From the NCBI RefSeq assembly GCF_014640075.1, contig NZ_BMGG01000001.1, positions 434,001 to 498,000 on the forward strand: 64,000 bases of DNA. Reading direction: 5' to 3'. Both the position numbers and the translations under genes were made by a program. Shown piece after piece: positions 8,383-17,280 of the stretch; the first letter of the stretch is position 1, and the number at the start of each line of letters is the position of its first letter. The notes under the pieces were generated by a model that had not been told where the DNA came from, ran no database searches, and saw only the letters and a list, made by a program, of their open reading frames with translations. The DNA comes from Chelatococcus reniformis. Lineage in GTDB: Bacteria > Pseudomonadota > Alphaproteobacteria > Rhizobiales > Beijerinckiaceae.

Positions 8383-9471
8383 ATGCTGAGAACGCTGAAA
8401 CTGGTCAACGGCCAGCAGACGACCGGGAACGGCAAGGGCTTCTGGCTCTGCTTCCTCGCCGTGCTCGCCGCCGCCCTCGTCTATCCCGCCTTCGCCGACA
8501 GCTACGACGTGGGCAACTTCTGCTACTTCCTCATCTGGGTATTTATGGCGCTGGGTCTCAGCCTGATGTGGGGCTACGGCGGCATGCTGTCGTTCGGCCA
8601 GACCTTCTTCTTCGGCATCGCCGGCTACAGTTACGGCGTCTTGGCCATCAACTTCGGCGGCGGCAGCCTGACGTGGCTGGCGCTGGTGCTGGCCGTGGGC
8701 ATCGCCATGGTGGCAGCCATCGTGCTCGGCTATTTCATGATCTGGGGCCGCGTCGGCGGCGTGTTCTTCGGCATCGTCACCCTGTCGGCGACCCTGGTGC
8801 TCGCCTTCTTCCTCGGCCAGACCGCCGGGCCGGAGTGGCGCATCGGCCCCGCCCGCCTCAACGGCTTCAACGGCATGAAGGGCATGGACCCGCTGACCTT
8901 GACCTGGGGCGACGAGGACATCTTCTTCGAGGGCACGCTGCTCTACTACCTGGTGGTGGCGCTCATCGTGCTGGTCTATCTCGGTCTGCGCATCCTGGTG
9001 AACTCGCGCTTCGGCAATGTCGTGGTCGCGGTGCGCGAGGATCCGCAGCGGGCCGAGCTGCTCGGCTACGACGTGCGCAAGTACCAGCTCGCCACGTTCG
9101 CCATCGGCAGCGGCCTCGCCGGGCTCTCCGGCGTGCTCTACACCTCCTGGGGCCAGTTCATCACGCCGTCCAGCGTCGGCCTGCCGGCGGCGGCGATGCC
9201 CATCGTCTGGGTCGCCTTCTCCGGCCGCAGCGACCTCACGGCGACGCTGGTCGGCTCGTTCCTGCTGCTGTTCGGCTTCCAGACGCTGACCATCTACAGC
9301 CAGCAGCTCGCGCTGGTGCTGATGGGGGCGCTGCTGCTCGCCACGGTGATGCTGGCGCCGCAGGGCTTCGTCATCGGCCTGGCGCGCCTGATCGGGCGGC
9401 AGCTCGGCGCCCTGCGGGCCAAGGGGCGGACGGACGGGGCGCTGCCCGACGCGCCGGCGCGGGAGGCCTGA
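8383..9471 (+). CDS. Urea/amide ABC transporter permease (UrtC/LivM-like)
   Basis: A 362-residue inner-membrane permease of the branched-chain amino acid/urea type. Hydrophobic segments run from about residue 20 to 345. The LivM motif MWGYGGMLSFGQTFFFGIAG lies near residue 60 and the ATPase-contact loop VAVREDPQRAELLGYDV near residue 215. The C-terminus is short and polar. It follows its partner permease after 205 bases occupied mostly by a palindromic pair, and is followed after one base by the ATPase gene, so the last three genes are tightly coupled. Confidence 0.88.
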   Translation: MLRTLKLVNGQQTTGNGKGFWLCFLAVLAAALVYPAFADSYDVGNFCYFLIWVFMALGLSLMWGYGGMLSFGQTFFFGIAGYSYGVLAINFGGGSLTWLALVLAVGIAMVAAIVLGYFMIWGRVGGVFFGIVTLSATLVLAFFLGQTAGPEWRIGPARLNGFNGMKGMDPLTLTWGDEDIFFEGTLLYYLVVALIVLVYLGLRILVNSRFGNVVVAVREDPQRAELLGYDVRKYQLATFAIGSGLAGLSGVLYTSWGQFITPSSVGLPAAAMPIVWVAFSGRSDLTATLVGSFLLLFGFQTLTIYSQQLALVLMGALLLATVMLAPQGFVIGLARLIGRQLGALRAKGRTDGALPDAPAREA

Positions 9472-9472
9472 C

Positions 9473-10198
9473 ATGCCGATCCTGGAAACCAGACAGGTGA
9501 GCAAGCGCTTCGGCGGCCTCACCGCCGTCTCCGACGTCGACCTCAGCATCGAGCCGGGCGAGATCCACTGCCTCATCGGGCCCAACGGCGCCGGCAAGAG
9601 CACGCTGTTCAAGCTGATCGTCGGTACCTACCCGCCGAGCGGCGGCGAGATCCGCTTCCGCGACGGCGACATCACCCAGGCCAAGCCCTTCGCCCGCGTC
9701 CAGCGCGGCATGAGCATCAAGATGCAGGCGCCGAGCGTGTTCAAGGAGTTGCGGACCCGGCAGAACCTGCACATCGCGCTCCAGCAGAAGTTCCACAGGC
9801 AGGCGCTGGTGGACGAGGAGGAGCGCCTGCTGGCGCTGCTCGACCTTACCGCCCATGCCGACAAGGCGGCCGGCCTGCTCTCGCACGGGCAGCAGCAATG
9901 GCTGGAGATCGGCATGGCCCTGGCGCTCGGCCCCGAGCTCCTGCTGCTCGACGAGCCGACGGCCGGCATGTCGCCGGAGGAGACCTTCAAGACCGGCGAG
10001 CTGATCAAGGGCCTCAACGCCACGGGCATGACCGTGCTGGTGGTCGAGCACGACATGGCCTTCATCCGCCAGATCGCCCAGCGGGTGACGGTGCTGCACC
10101 TGGGCAAGGTGTTCGCCCGCGGGGCGATCGACGAGATCGTCAACGATCCCGGCGTCATCGAGATCTATCTGGGCAAAGGCCACGGCCGGGAGCATTGA
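9473..10198 (+). CDS. Urea/amide ABC transporter ATPase (UrtD/LivG-like)
   Basis: A 241-residue ATPase. Walker A GPNGAGKST is near residue 42, the signature reads LSHGQQQWLEIGMAL, Walker B LLLLDEPTAGMS, and the switch histidine is in VVEHDM. The LSHGQ(K/Q)QWLEIGM form of the signature is characteristic of UrtD, which supports a urea/amide rather than an amino acid system. It starts one base after the upstream stop and is followed after two bases by the second ATPase; the two are expected to form a heterodimer under the two permeases. Confidence 0.9.
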   Translation: MPILETRQVSKRFGGLTAVSDVDLSIEPGEIHCLIGPNGAGKSTLFKLIVGTYPPSGGEIRFRDGDITQAKPFARVQRGMSIKMQAPSVFKELRTRQNLHIALQQKFHRQALVDEEERLLALLDLTAHADKAAGLLSHGQQQWLEIGMALALGPELLLLDEPTAGMSPEETFKTGELIKGLNATGMTVLVVEHDMAFIRQIAQRVTVLHLGKVFARGAIDEIVNDPGVIEIYLGKGHGREH

Positions 10199-10200
10199 CC

Positions 10201-10911
10201 ATGACGCGTGAGGCGGTGCTCGAGGTCTGCGGCCTCTGGGCCAACTACGGCGCCACCCCGATCCTGCAGGGCGTCGACATGGCGGTGGGCAAGGGCGAGA
10301 TCGTCGGCATCATCGGCCGCAACGGCGTCGGCAAGACCACCACCATGCGCTGCCTCATCGGCCTGCTGCGGACGGCGCGTGGCGAGATCCGCTTCCTCGG
10401 CGAGGACATCACCAGGGTGGCCGCCGATGGCCGGGCGCGCCTCGGCATCGGCTATATCCCCCAGGGGCGCGACGTCTTCCCGCGCATGACCGTGGCCGAG
10501 AATCTCACCGTCGGCACGCTGATCGGCGGACCCAAGGGCCGCAAGCTCTCCGACCTCGTCTACACCTATTTCCCGCGCCTGGCGGAGCGGCGCGACCAGA
10601 TGGCCGGCACCATGTCGGGCGGCGAGCAACAGCAGCTGGCCATCGGCCGGGCGCTGATCGGCAACCCCGCCCTGATGCTGCTCGACGAGCCGTCCGAGGG
10701 CGTGCAACCCTCTATCGTCCAGATGATCTGCGACGCCCTGAAGTCGATCCGCGACGAGCTCGGCACCACCATCGTCTTCGTCGAGCAGAACCTCGACACC
10801 ATCCTGGCGATCGCCGAGCGCTGCTACGTGATGGACAAGGGCCGCATCACCGCGAGCCTCGGCAGCGGCGAGGTGGACGCCCACCGGGTGCGCGAGCACC
10901 TGCTGATCTGA
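10201..10911 (+). CDS. Urea/amide ABC transporter ATPase (UrtE/LivF-like)
   Basis: A 236-residue ATPase. Walker A GRNGVGKTTTMRCLIG is near residue 38, signature MSGGEQQQLAIGRAL, Walker B LMLLDEPSEGVQPS. The SEGVQPS ending is the UrtE form of the Walker B region. The start at 10201 lies two bases after the stop of the partner ATPase; a longer in-frame opening upstream is only the shadow of that gene. It is the last gene of the transporter; palindromic element family D follows. Confidence 0.9.
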   Translation: MTREAVLEVCGLWANYGATPILQGVDMAVGKGEIVGIIGRNGVGKTTTMRCLIGLLRTARGEIRFLGEDITRVAADGRARLGIGYIPQGRDVFPRMTVAENLTVGTLIGGPKGRKLSDLVYTYFPRLAERRDQMAGTMSGGEQQQLAIGRALIGNPALMLLDEPSEGVQPSIVQMICDALKSIRDELGTTIVFVEQNLDTILAIAERCYVMDKGRITASLGSGEVDAHRVREHLLI

Positions 10912-10935
10912 ATAAGCGCGCCATGTCGGCCCGAC

Positions 10936-11068
10936 GCCCCCTCCACCGCCTGCGGCGGTCCCCCTTCCCCGCTGCGCGGGGGAGGATCAAGAGCAGCGGA
11001 AAGTGTCGCCGCAAATCCTCCCCCCCAGCGGCAGAGGGGGACCATGCGCAGCATGGTGGAGAGGGCGC
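10936..11068. repeat. Palindromic intergenic element, family D
   Basis: Begins CCCCCTCCACCGCCTGCGGC and ends GACCATGCGCAGCATGGTGG, with GGGGGAGGATC-type inner stems. Two further copies at 27040-27165 and 28739-28840 share both ends. The ends are complementary to one another, so each copy can fold as one long stem. Confidence 0.7.
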
Positions 11069-11142
11069 GGCGATCCGTGCATATCCTGGCACCGGAAACC
11101 GGCATCCGCTTCGGTCCGATGCGTCAGCGAGGGAGGAAAACC

Positions 11143-11904
11143 ATGGATCTGGGTCTGAGCGGCAAGCGCGCCCTGGTGACCGGCGGCACCAAGGGCATCG
11201 GCCGCGCCATCGCCGAGCTCCTGGCCGATGAAGGCTGCGCCGTCGCCATCTGCGCCCGCAAGGCGGACGAGGTGGCCGAAGCGGTGGCGGCGCTGAGGGC
11301 CAAGGGCGTCGCCGCCACCGGCAAGGCCGTCGATGTCAGCGACACGCCGGCCTTGCAGGGGTGGATCGGGCAAGCCGCGGCCGAGCTCGGCGGCCTCGAC
11401 ATCATCGTGCCCAACGTCAGCGCCCTCGCCATCGGCGCCGACCTCGCCGCCTGGAAGAGCGGCTTCGCCACCGACATCCTCGGCACCGTCGCCGCCGTCG
11501 AGGCGGCCATGCCGTTCCTGGAGAAGTCGGACGCCGGCGCCATCGTCATCATCTCCAGCGTCTCCGGCCGCGAGATCGATTTTGCCGCGGGCCCCTACGG
11601 CGCCTTCAAGGCGGCGCTCATCCACTACGCGCAGGGGCTGGCCAACCAGCTCGCCGCCAAGAACATCCGCGCCAACACCGTGTCGCCCGGCAACACCTAT
11701 TTCGAGGGCGGCGTCTGGCACCAGATCGAGACCGGCAACCCGAGCCTCTTCAAGACCGCGCTCGGCCTCAACCCCACCGGCCGCATGGGCAAGCCGGAGG
11801 AGATGGCCCGCGCGGCGGTGTTCCTGGCGAGCCCCGCGGCCAGCTTCATCACCGGCACCAACCTGGTGGTCGACGGCGCGCTGACGCGCGGCGTGCAGCT
11901 GTAG
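11143..11904 (+). CDS. SDR-family NAD(P)-dependent oxidoreductase
   Basis: A 253-residue classical short-chain dehydrogenase. The cofactor glycine motif is TGGTKGIG near residue 13, the NNAG position reads PNVSA, the catalytic serine is in VIISSVSG, and YGAFK (Y-x3-K) lies near residue 150. The C-terminus has the usual VVDGALTRG. Start 11143 is chosen over an in-frame ATG at 11044 because GGGAGGAAAACC precedes it and the SDR N-terminus begins there; the upstream codons are palindromic-element DNA. The substrate is unknown. It follows the amide transporter after a repeat, so co-transcription is possible but not shown. Confidence 0.88.
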   Translation: MDLGLSGKRALVTGGTKGIGRAIAELLADEGCAVAICARKADEVAEAVAALRAKGVAATGKAVDVSDTPALQGWIGQAAAELGGLDIIVPNVSALAIGADLAAWKSGFATDILGTVAAVEAAMPFLEKSDAGAIVIISSVSGREIDFAAGPYGAFKAALIHYAQGLANQLAAKNIRANTVSPGNTYFEGGVWHQIETGNPSLFKTALGLNPTGRMGKPEEMARAAVFLASPAASFITGTNLVVDGALTRGVQL

Positions 11905-11916
11905 ATGCCGGAGCGT

Positions 11917-12009
11917 TGATGGATGGCCGGATCAGGCCCGGCCATGACGGCGGGGAGGTAGACGCCTTCCCTCGCAACGGGATGGCCGGACCTGAACCGG
12001 CCGTCCATC
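11917..12009. repeat. Palindromic intergenic element pair, family A
   Basis: Two inverted copies: GATGGATGGCCGGATCAGGC at about 11919 and its counterpart ending at 12009 (GGCCGTCCATC). It is downstream of the SDR gene and next to a different element at 12022. Confidence 0.7.
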
Positions 12010-12021
12010 AAATTGTAAATA

Positions 12022-12129
12022 CTAGAGCATTTCCGCGTTTCTTCGAATCGCCGAAATGCTCTACCTGTTTGATTTATCGCGTTTTCTTCACGCGAACCGG
12101 CGTCCGCTTCGCTCGGAAACGCTCTCTAG
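12022..12129. repeat. Palindromic intergenic element, family B, bounded by CTAGAG/CTCTAG
   Basis: A 108-base AT-richer element opening CTAGAGCATTTCCGCG and closing GGAAACGCTCTCTAG, with an internal GAAATGCTCT and CACGCGAACCGG. Similar GAGCATTT...CACGCGAACCGG elements are well known to recur between genes in Rhizobiales genomes. It lies between the convergent SDR and cyclase genes, where no promoter is needed. Confidence 0.65.
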
Positions 12130-12181
12130 CCTTCTCCGCAGCCAAACCTGCACAAGACGTAGACCGAGCGCCGCCGCCCGC

Positions 12182-13609
12182 TCAGGCCATGGCGAACACC
12201 CGCACACCCTCCACGTCGCGGATGCTCACCTCCCACGGCGTAGCGGCGACGCCGTGGTCGGTCAGCACGCGCGCCGCGTCGGCGTGGTTCACCACCGTGT
12301 CGGTGGCGATGATGCTGTCGCCCGTGGCGAGCTCCTGCACCCGCGAGGCGATGTTGACCGTCTGGCCGAAATAGTCCTGGCGGTCGTTGAGGTTCACCGC
12401 CAGGCACGGCCCCTCGTGGATGCCGATCTTCAGCACCAGGTCCTGGGCGCCGCGACGCTGGTTGAGCTGGCGCATGGCGGCGCGCATGCGCAGCGCCGCC
12501 GCAACGGCCCGGTGTGGCGCCGGGAACGTCGCCATGACGGCGTCACCGATGGTCTTGACCACGGCGCCGGCCTCCGACGCCACGATCTCGCTCAGGATCT
12601 GGAAGTGGGCGCGGACCAGGTCGTAGGCGACGAGATCGCCCACCCGGCCATAGAGCTGGGTGGAGCCCTTGAGATCGGTGAACAGGAAGGTGAGGCTCAG
12701 GATCTTGAGCCGCTGCTCCACGTCGAGCGTCTCGGTGCGGTAGAGGTCGCGGAAGGTCTGGTTGGAGAGCAGCCGCTTCGCCGTCAGGAAGGGCCGGCGG
12801 TGCCCGATGAGCCCCTCCAGCTCCGGCCGCGCCACGAAGACGCCCGGCAGGATGCGCCGCTCCGTGCGGTTGTCCAGCGACAGGCGCAGCGGTCCGGGGG
12901 CCAGGCTCGAGCGGCCGACCTGGCCGCGCACGCCGCTGAAGACCACCGCCTGCTCCTGGCGCGCGTTCGCCGCCGCGCCGGCGATGTCGATGACATGCGC
13001 CTCGTGGCTCACAGCATCGAAGATGATGATCGGATAGGCCGGCACCGTAAGCGAGAGGATCGCCTTCTCGCCGGGCTGCAATTCAAGGGCTTCGAGGGTC
13101 GCCTCGCGGCTCAGCTCGTCGAAGGCCTCCCCTTCCGGAAAGACGACGCCGGAGCCGAAGAAGACCTGCCGATGGTAATCCCAGAAGGAGAGCCTGTCCG
13201 GATCGTGGCCGGATATGCGACGCACGCGCGGGCTCACTGCGAAGGAGACCTCCACCGTATCGTCGAGGTTGGGCTCGCTGGTCAGCGCGCAGAAGGCGCA
13301 ATGGTAATCCTGCTGGCGCACGCTCCTGAGCGTCGTGTTGGCGTCGAGGACGCCGCAGCAGCTCGGGCACAGGATGTTCCAGGACATCTCGAACAGCCCC
13401 AGCCGCGCCGCGTGCAGCAGCGCGGCGATGGCCTGTTCCTCGTCCAGCCCATGCTCGGCGGCGAAGCCGAGCGCATTGATACGCGCCAGCGCCGCGTCGG
13501 AGCCGTTGCGCACCAGCGCGGCGACCGCGATCGCCGCGGCCGGCGCGGCCGAGCGGTGCAAGGCATCGAAAAGCGCATCGGCATCCGGCATCGGCGCACC
13601 ATAGCCCAT
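12182..13609 (-). CDS. Class III adenylate/guanylate cyclase with DUF5939-type N-terminal region
   Basis: A 475-residue protein. The N-terminal part carries a zinc-ribbon-like pair CPSC (near residue 81) and CAFC (about 25 residues later), as in DUF5939 cyclases. The catalytic domain is at about 300-470: metal aspartates in FTDLKGST and KTIGDAVMA, the purine-site aspartate in DYFGQTVNIASR, and the transition-state Asn and Arg in the same segment, so it looks active. Product (cAMP or cGMP) is not decidable with certainty; the D before YFGQ favours ATP. No membrane segment is seen, so it is soluble. Start 13609 has GGG upstream; ATG 13591 is an alternative. It is divergent from the glycosyltransferase gene. 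Confidence 0.82.
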   Translation of the reverse strand: MGYGAPMPDADALFDALHRSAAPAAAIAVAALVRNGSDAALARINALGFAAEHGLDEEQAIAALLHAARLGLFEMSWNILCPSCCGVLDANTTLRSVRQQDYHCAFCALTSEPNLDDTVEVSFAVSPRVRRISGHDPDRLSFWDYHRQVFFGSGVVFPEGEAFDELSREATLEALELQPGEKAILSLTVPAYPIIIFDAVSHEAHVIDIAGAAANARQEQAVVFSGVRGQVGRSSLAPGPLRLSLDNRTERRILPGVFVARPELEGLIGHRRPFLTAKRLLSNQTFRDLYRTETLDVEQRLKILSLTFLFTDLKGSTQLYGRVGDLVAYDLVRAHFQILSEIVASEAGAVVKTIGDAVMATFPAPHRAVAAALRMRAAMRQLNQRRGAQDLVLKIGIHEGPCLAVNLNDRQDYFGQTVNIASRVQELATGDSIIATDTVVNHADAARVLTDHGVAATPWEVSIRDVEGVRVFAMA

Positions 13610-13761
13610 TCGGCGCCCTGCGGGGAACAGCCGGGCGACCCGTCCATCGCCGCCCCGGATCCCGCGCGGCGGGCGCTTCCGGCGGGCGCCGACCGCCGAT
13701 ATGGCCTTTCTCCCGACATATTGTAAGGCGGCATGGCAAGCGACCCGCACTCCGAGATCCG

Positions 13762-16137
13762 ATGACCGCCACCGCCCCCCTCACGCGCTTTGCCTCCGCC
13801 GCCACCCTCGCCGACACCCTGAGCTTCCTCGATACGAAGATCGGCCGGGCGCCGGTGGCGGCCGTCGCCGATGGCGCCGCCGCGCCTCCGACGTCCCGGG
13901 CCGCGGCCGGGGCGGCGCTGCCGTCGGTCAGCCTCATCGTGACGACGCTCGACCGCCTGCCGCGGCTCAAGATGCTGCTCGCCGCGCTGAGCCACCTGGA
14001 GGACGACGACTTCGAGCTGATCGTCGTCCACGGGCCCTCGCGCGACGGCACGGCAGCGTTCCTGGCAAGCTGGCCGGGGGCGGCGAAGATCGTCGGATGC
14101 CCGGCCGCGAACCTCAGCCAGGCCCGCAACCTGGCCATCGCCCAGGCGACCGGCGACATCCTGGTGTTCATCGACGACGATGCGCTGCCGGTCGCCGCCT
14201 CGTGGCTCGCCGCCTACCGCCGCTTCTTCGCCGACCCGGCCAACCGCGGCTGCGCCGCCGTCGGCGGCCCCGTCGTCAACGCCACCAGCGGGGCGATCGA
14301 GTTCTACCGGGGCGCGTGCTCGGAATACGCCGAGCCGTCGCCCCAGGACGGCCGTGACGGCCGCGACTTCAAGGCGCCGACTGGGGGCCGCGTGGTGCCC
14401 GCCGTCTCCGGCAGCAATTGCGCGATGCGCACGGCGGCGGTGCGCGCCGTCGGCGGTTTCGACGAGAACCTCGCCGATTACCTCAACGAGGCGGACCTGT
14501 GCTTCCGCCTCTCCCGGCAAGGCCACGCCATCGGCTTCCTCGACGGCAACGCCGTGCGCCACGCCGCCGCCCCCAGCCCGTGGCGCACGCGGTGGCGCAG
14601 CATCTTCCGCGCCGACACCTATTTCTGCGCCAAGACCAGCCGCGACGGCTTCGCCCGCAAGGTGGCGATGACGGCGCGGGCGGCGCGCTGGAAGCACATC
14701 GTGCTCGACATCCGCCGCGGCACCCCGCCAATCGGCTGGGCGCGCAAGCTGCGCGACCTCGGCCGGTCGGCCGCCGGCTTCGCCGAAGGCCTGGGGCGCG
14801 GCCTGCTGGGGCCGCGGCGGCTGTGGAGGGCGCCCGCCGCCCCGGCGCCCCGCCTGCATTTCCGCGCCGCCCGCCCGGCCCGCAAGCTGCGCATCGGCCT
14901 CATCTCGCGCACGTTGCCCGGCGCCGGCCCCTACGGCGGGCCGGGCCAGCACACCGACGCCCTGGCCAAGGGCCTCTACGGCCTCGGCCACGAGATCCAC
15001 CTGTTCGCACGGCCGGAGCGGCCGCTGGAGGCGGGCGGCGTCGGCTACACCGTTCATGCGCGCCCGCTCGCCGTGGAGGATCCCGCCTTCTACGACCCGG
15101 CCGTGCCGGGCGTGAGCCGGCGGCTGGCGACCGCCGCCGACTATCACCAGGCCATCGAATTGCTGGAGCAGGCCGGCCGGCCACTCGACGTCATCGTCGC
15201 CTGCAACTGGGATCTGGAGGCGCTGGCGGTCATCCGCTCTGGCCGCTGGCCGGTGGCGCTCTATCTGGTGACGCCGCTGGCGATGAACATGGAGCTCGGC
15301 ATGTTCGCCCGCAACGCCGACAACTTCCTCTGGAACAGCCTGGACCGCTGGCAGGCGCGCCACGCCGCCATGGTCTGCACGCCCTCGGGCGGGGTGCTGG
15401 AGGCCTACCGGAGCCTGCTCGGCATCACGCCGGGGGAGTTGTCCGGCCACGCGGTGCTGCCCCTGGGAATCGAGCGGACACTGCTGCCGCCGCTGCCGCG
15501 CCAGGGACGGCGCCGGCTGCTGTTCGTCGGTCGGCTGGAACGGCGCAAGGGCATCCAGACCCTCCTGGCTGCGCTGCCAGCCGTTCTGCCGGAGTTCCCG
15601 AACTGGGACTGCCACATCGTCGGCGACGACACCCTCGCCTACGAGGACCAGCCGCCGATCAAGCCCCGCTTCCTCAGCGAGCACCGCGCCGCGCCGTGGC
15701 TCGAGCGCGTCACCTTCCACGGCTATTGCTCGCATGAGGCGCTGCACGAGCATTACCGCCGCTGCGACCTGTTCGCCGTCCCCGCCCTCTACGAATCCTT
15801 CGGGCTCGCCTACCACGAGGCGATGCAATACGGGAAAGCGGTGATCGCCTGCCGCGCCGGCGGCATGCCGGAGACGGTCGCCGACGGCGTCGAGGGCCTG
15901 CTGGTGGAGCCGGAGAACGTCGCGGCGCTGGCGGATGCCCTGCGCGCCCTGATGCGCGACGACGCGCTGCGCGAGCGCATGGGCCGCGCCGGTGCAGAGC
16001 GCATCCGCGACCGCGACAATCACGAGACCTTCGCCCGCCGCATGGAGGCGCGCCTGCTCGCCTATCGGGAGGCGGAAGCGGCCCCGGCCGAGACGATGGA
16101 CGAGACGCCCCGCTACACCGCGTCGGCCGCCTCGTAG
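13762..16137 (+). CDS. Two-domain glycosyltransferase (GT2 followed by GT4)
   Basis: A 791-residue protein with two catalytic domains. Residues about 55-290 form a GT-A (GT2) domain: SLIVTTLDRLPRL, the DxD-type IDDDAL near 137, and NEADLCFRL. Residues about 375-765 form a GT-B (GT4) domain: PYGGPGQH loop, LLFVGRLERRKG, and YESFGLAYHEAM near 680 carrying the E-x7-E nucleotide-sugar site. The first domain is likely to add one sugar and the second another to a polysaccharide or glycolipid; acceptor and sugars are unknown. No transmembrane segment is apparent. The last 25 bases overlap the end of the convergent LysR gene. Confidence 0.85.
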   Translation: MTATAPLTRFASAATLADTLSFLDTKIGRAPVAAVADGAAAPPTSRAAAGAALPSVSLIVTTLDRLPRLKMLLAALSHLEDDDFELIVVHGPSRDGTAAFLASWPGAAKIVGCPAANLSQARNLAIAQATGDILVFIDDDALPVAASWLAAYRRFFADPANRGCAAVGGPVVNATSGAIEFYRGACSEYAEPSPQDGRDGRDFKAPTGGRVVPAVSGSNCAMRTAAVRAVGGFDENLADYLNEADLCFRLSRQGHAIGFLDGNAVRHAAAPSPWRTRWRSIFRADTYFCAKTSRDGFARKVAMTARAARWKHIVLDIRRGTPPIGWARKLRDLGRSAAGFAEGLGRGLLGPRRLWRAPAAPAPRLHFRAARPARKLRIGLISRTLPGAGPYGGPGQHTDALAKGLYGLGHEIHLFARPERPLEAGGVGYTVHARPLAVEDPAFYDPAVPGVSRRLATAADYHQAIELLEQAGRPLDVIVACNWDLEALAVIRSGRWPVALYLVTPLAMNMELGMFARNADNFLWNSLDRWQARHAAMVCTPSGGVLEAYRSLLGITPGELSGHAVLPLGIERTLLPPLPRQGRRRLLFVGRLERRKGIQTLLAALPAVLPEFPNWDCHIVGDDTLAYEDQPPIKPRFLSEHRAAPWLERVTFHGYCSHEALHEHYRRCDLFAVPALYESFGLAYHEAMQYGKAVIACRAGGMPETVADGVEGLLVEPENVAALADALRALMRDDALRERMGRAGAERIRDRDNHETFARRMEARLLAYREAEAAPAETMDETPRYTASAAS

Positions 16138-17063
16138 AGGCGTTGGCGCAGCCACAGATGCCCCTCGTCGCGGCGGTTGCGCGGGTGCCAGAGCGCCAGG
16201 AGCTGGGGCCGGGCGAGGTCCAACGGCGGCGGCGTCAGGTCGAGCTCGTGGGCGAAGCGGGCGAGGAAGCGCTGCGGCAGCGTGCAGATGCAATCGCTGC
16301 CGGCCAGGACGATCGGCGCCAGGGCATAGTTCTGGATCGATACCTTGACCCGCCGGGTTCGTCCCCGTGCCGCCAGCACGGCGTCGATGAGGCCGGAAAA
16401 GCCGCCGCCGTCGGTGGAGATCAGGAGATGGTCGAGGGCGCAGAAGGTGTCGAGGTCCAGCGGGCCCGGCCCGCGCGGATGGCCCTTGCGCTGGGCCGTG
16501 AGGAAGCCGTCCTCGGCCAGCGCCCGGCTCATCAGGTCGCCGCTCGCCCGCTCGGGGCCGGCGATCAGCACGTCGACCTCGCCCCGCTCCAGCCGCTCGC
16601 CGATGTCGGGCGAGGGGTGGATGAAGGCCAGCCGCGCCTCCGGCGCTGCCGCCAGCACGCGCGGCACCAGACCCGGTGCCAGGATAGCCGCCGGGTTCTC
16701 CTGCACGGCGATGGTGAAGGTGCGCCGCGTGCGCGCCGGATCGAAGGCGGCCGGGCCCTCCACCATGTGCCGCAGCGTATCGAGCACCTCGGCGAGTTCG
16801 CCCGCAAGCTCCGTCGCCCGCGTGGTCGCCACCACGCCGCGGCCGTTGGAGGCGGGCACGAACAAGGGATCGGCAAACACCTGGCGCAGCCGGGCGAGCC
16901 GCGCCGACAGCGCCGGCTGGCTGAGGCCGAGGCGCGCGGCGGCATGGGTGACGTTGCGCTCGCCGAGCAACGCCTCGAGTGCCAGCAGAAGGCCGAGGTC
17001 GATCTCGCCGAGATCGAGTTGCGCCATCGCCCGTCCGCGCTGAGTTGGGCTCGCGTCCGTCAT
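16113..17063 (-). CDS. LysR-family transcriptional regulator
   Basis: A 316-residue protein. The N-terminal winged HTH spans about residues 15-75 (NVTHAAARLGLSQPALSARL) and is followed by the effector-binding domain. The start at 17063 gives a normal family length and has a purine-rich stretch before it; frames opening further upstream read through palindromic DNA. HTH spacing and the PALSARLARLRQVFADPLFV segment resemble the NodD/PcpR-like branch. Target genes are unknown. The divergent MBL-fold hydrolase at 17518 is the natural candidate but lies 454 bases away. The 3' end overlaps the convergent glycosyltransferase gene by 25 bases. Confidence 0.88.
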   Translation of the reverse strand: MTDASPTQRGRAMAQLDLGEIDLGLLLALEALLGERNVTHAAARLGLSQPALSARLARLRQVFADPLFVPASNGRGVVATTRATELAGELAEVLDTLRHMVEGPAAFDPARTRRTFTIAVQENPAAILAPGLVPRVLAAAPEARLAFIHPSPDIGERLERGEVDVLIAGPERASGDLMSRALAEDGFLTAQRKGHPRGPGPLDLDTFCALDHLLISTDGGGFSGLIDAVLAARGRTRRVKVSIQNYALAPIVLAGSDCICTLPQRFLARFAHELDLTPPPLDLARPQLLALWHPRNRRDEGHLWLRQRLYEAADAV

Positions 17064-17142
17064 GTCGTGTCCACCCGCCTTCCCGCTCGCCGCAACAGAT
17101 TTCGCCCATGTCGCGACGGTTGGCCCCTCCCGGTCCAGCCGC

Positions 17143-17280
17143 GAACCTCGCCCCGCTTGCGGGGAGAGGTCGGATCGCGCGAAGCGGGAGCCGGGTGAGG
17201 GGCTTCGGTGCGCTCGGGCGGGAGGCGGCTCGTGCCAACCGCCCCTCACCCTACCCTCTCCCCGCGCGCGGGGAGAGGGG
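17143..17280. repeat. Palindromic intergenic element pair, family E
   Basis: Copies of a hairpin with CTCGCCCCGCTTGCGGGGAG at 17146-17165 and CTCTCCCCGCGCGCGGGGAG at 17256-17275, plus GAAGCGGGAGCCGGGTGAGG between them. This type is common in Rhizobiales intergenic DNA. It fills the centre of the 454-bp gap between LysR and MBL genes. The remaining 17281-17517 shows no gene; an operator for the LysR protein could lie there but none is obvious. Confidence 0.6.

Noticed and set aside
13282-17238. Very long open frame on the minus strand spanning four genes
   Set aside because: It is antisense to the glycosyltransferase and other clear genes, its translation is R/A/G/P-rich low-complexity text, and it has no family segments. 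Long antisense frames are expected at this G+C content.
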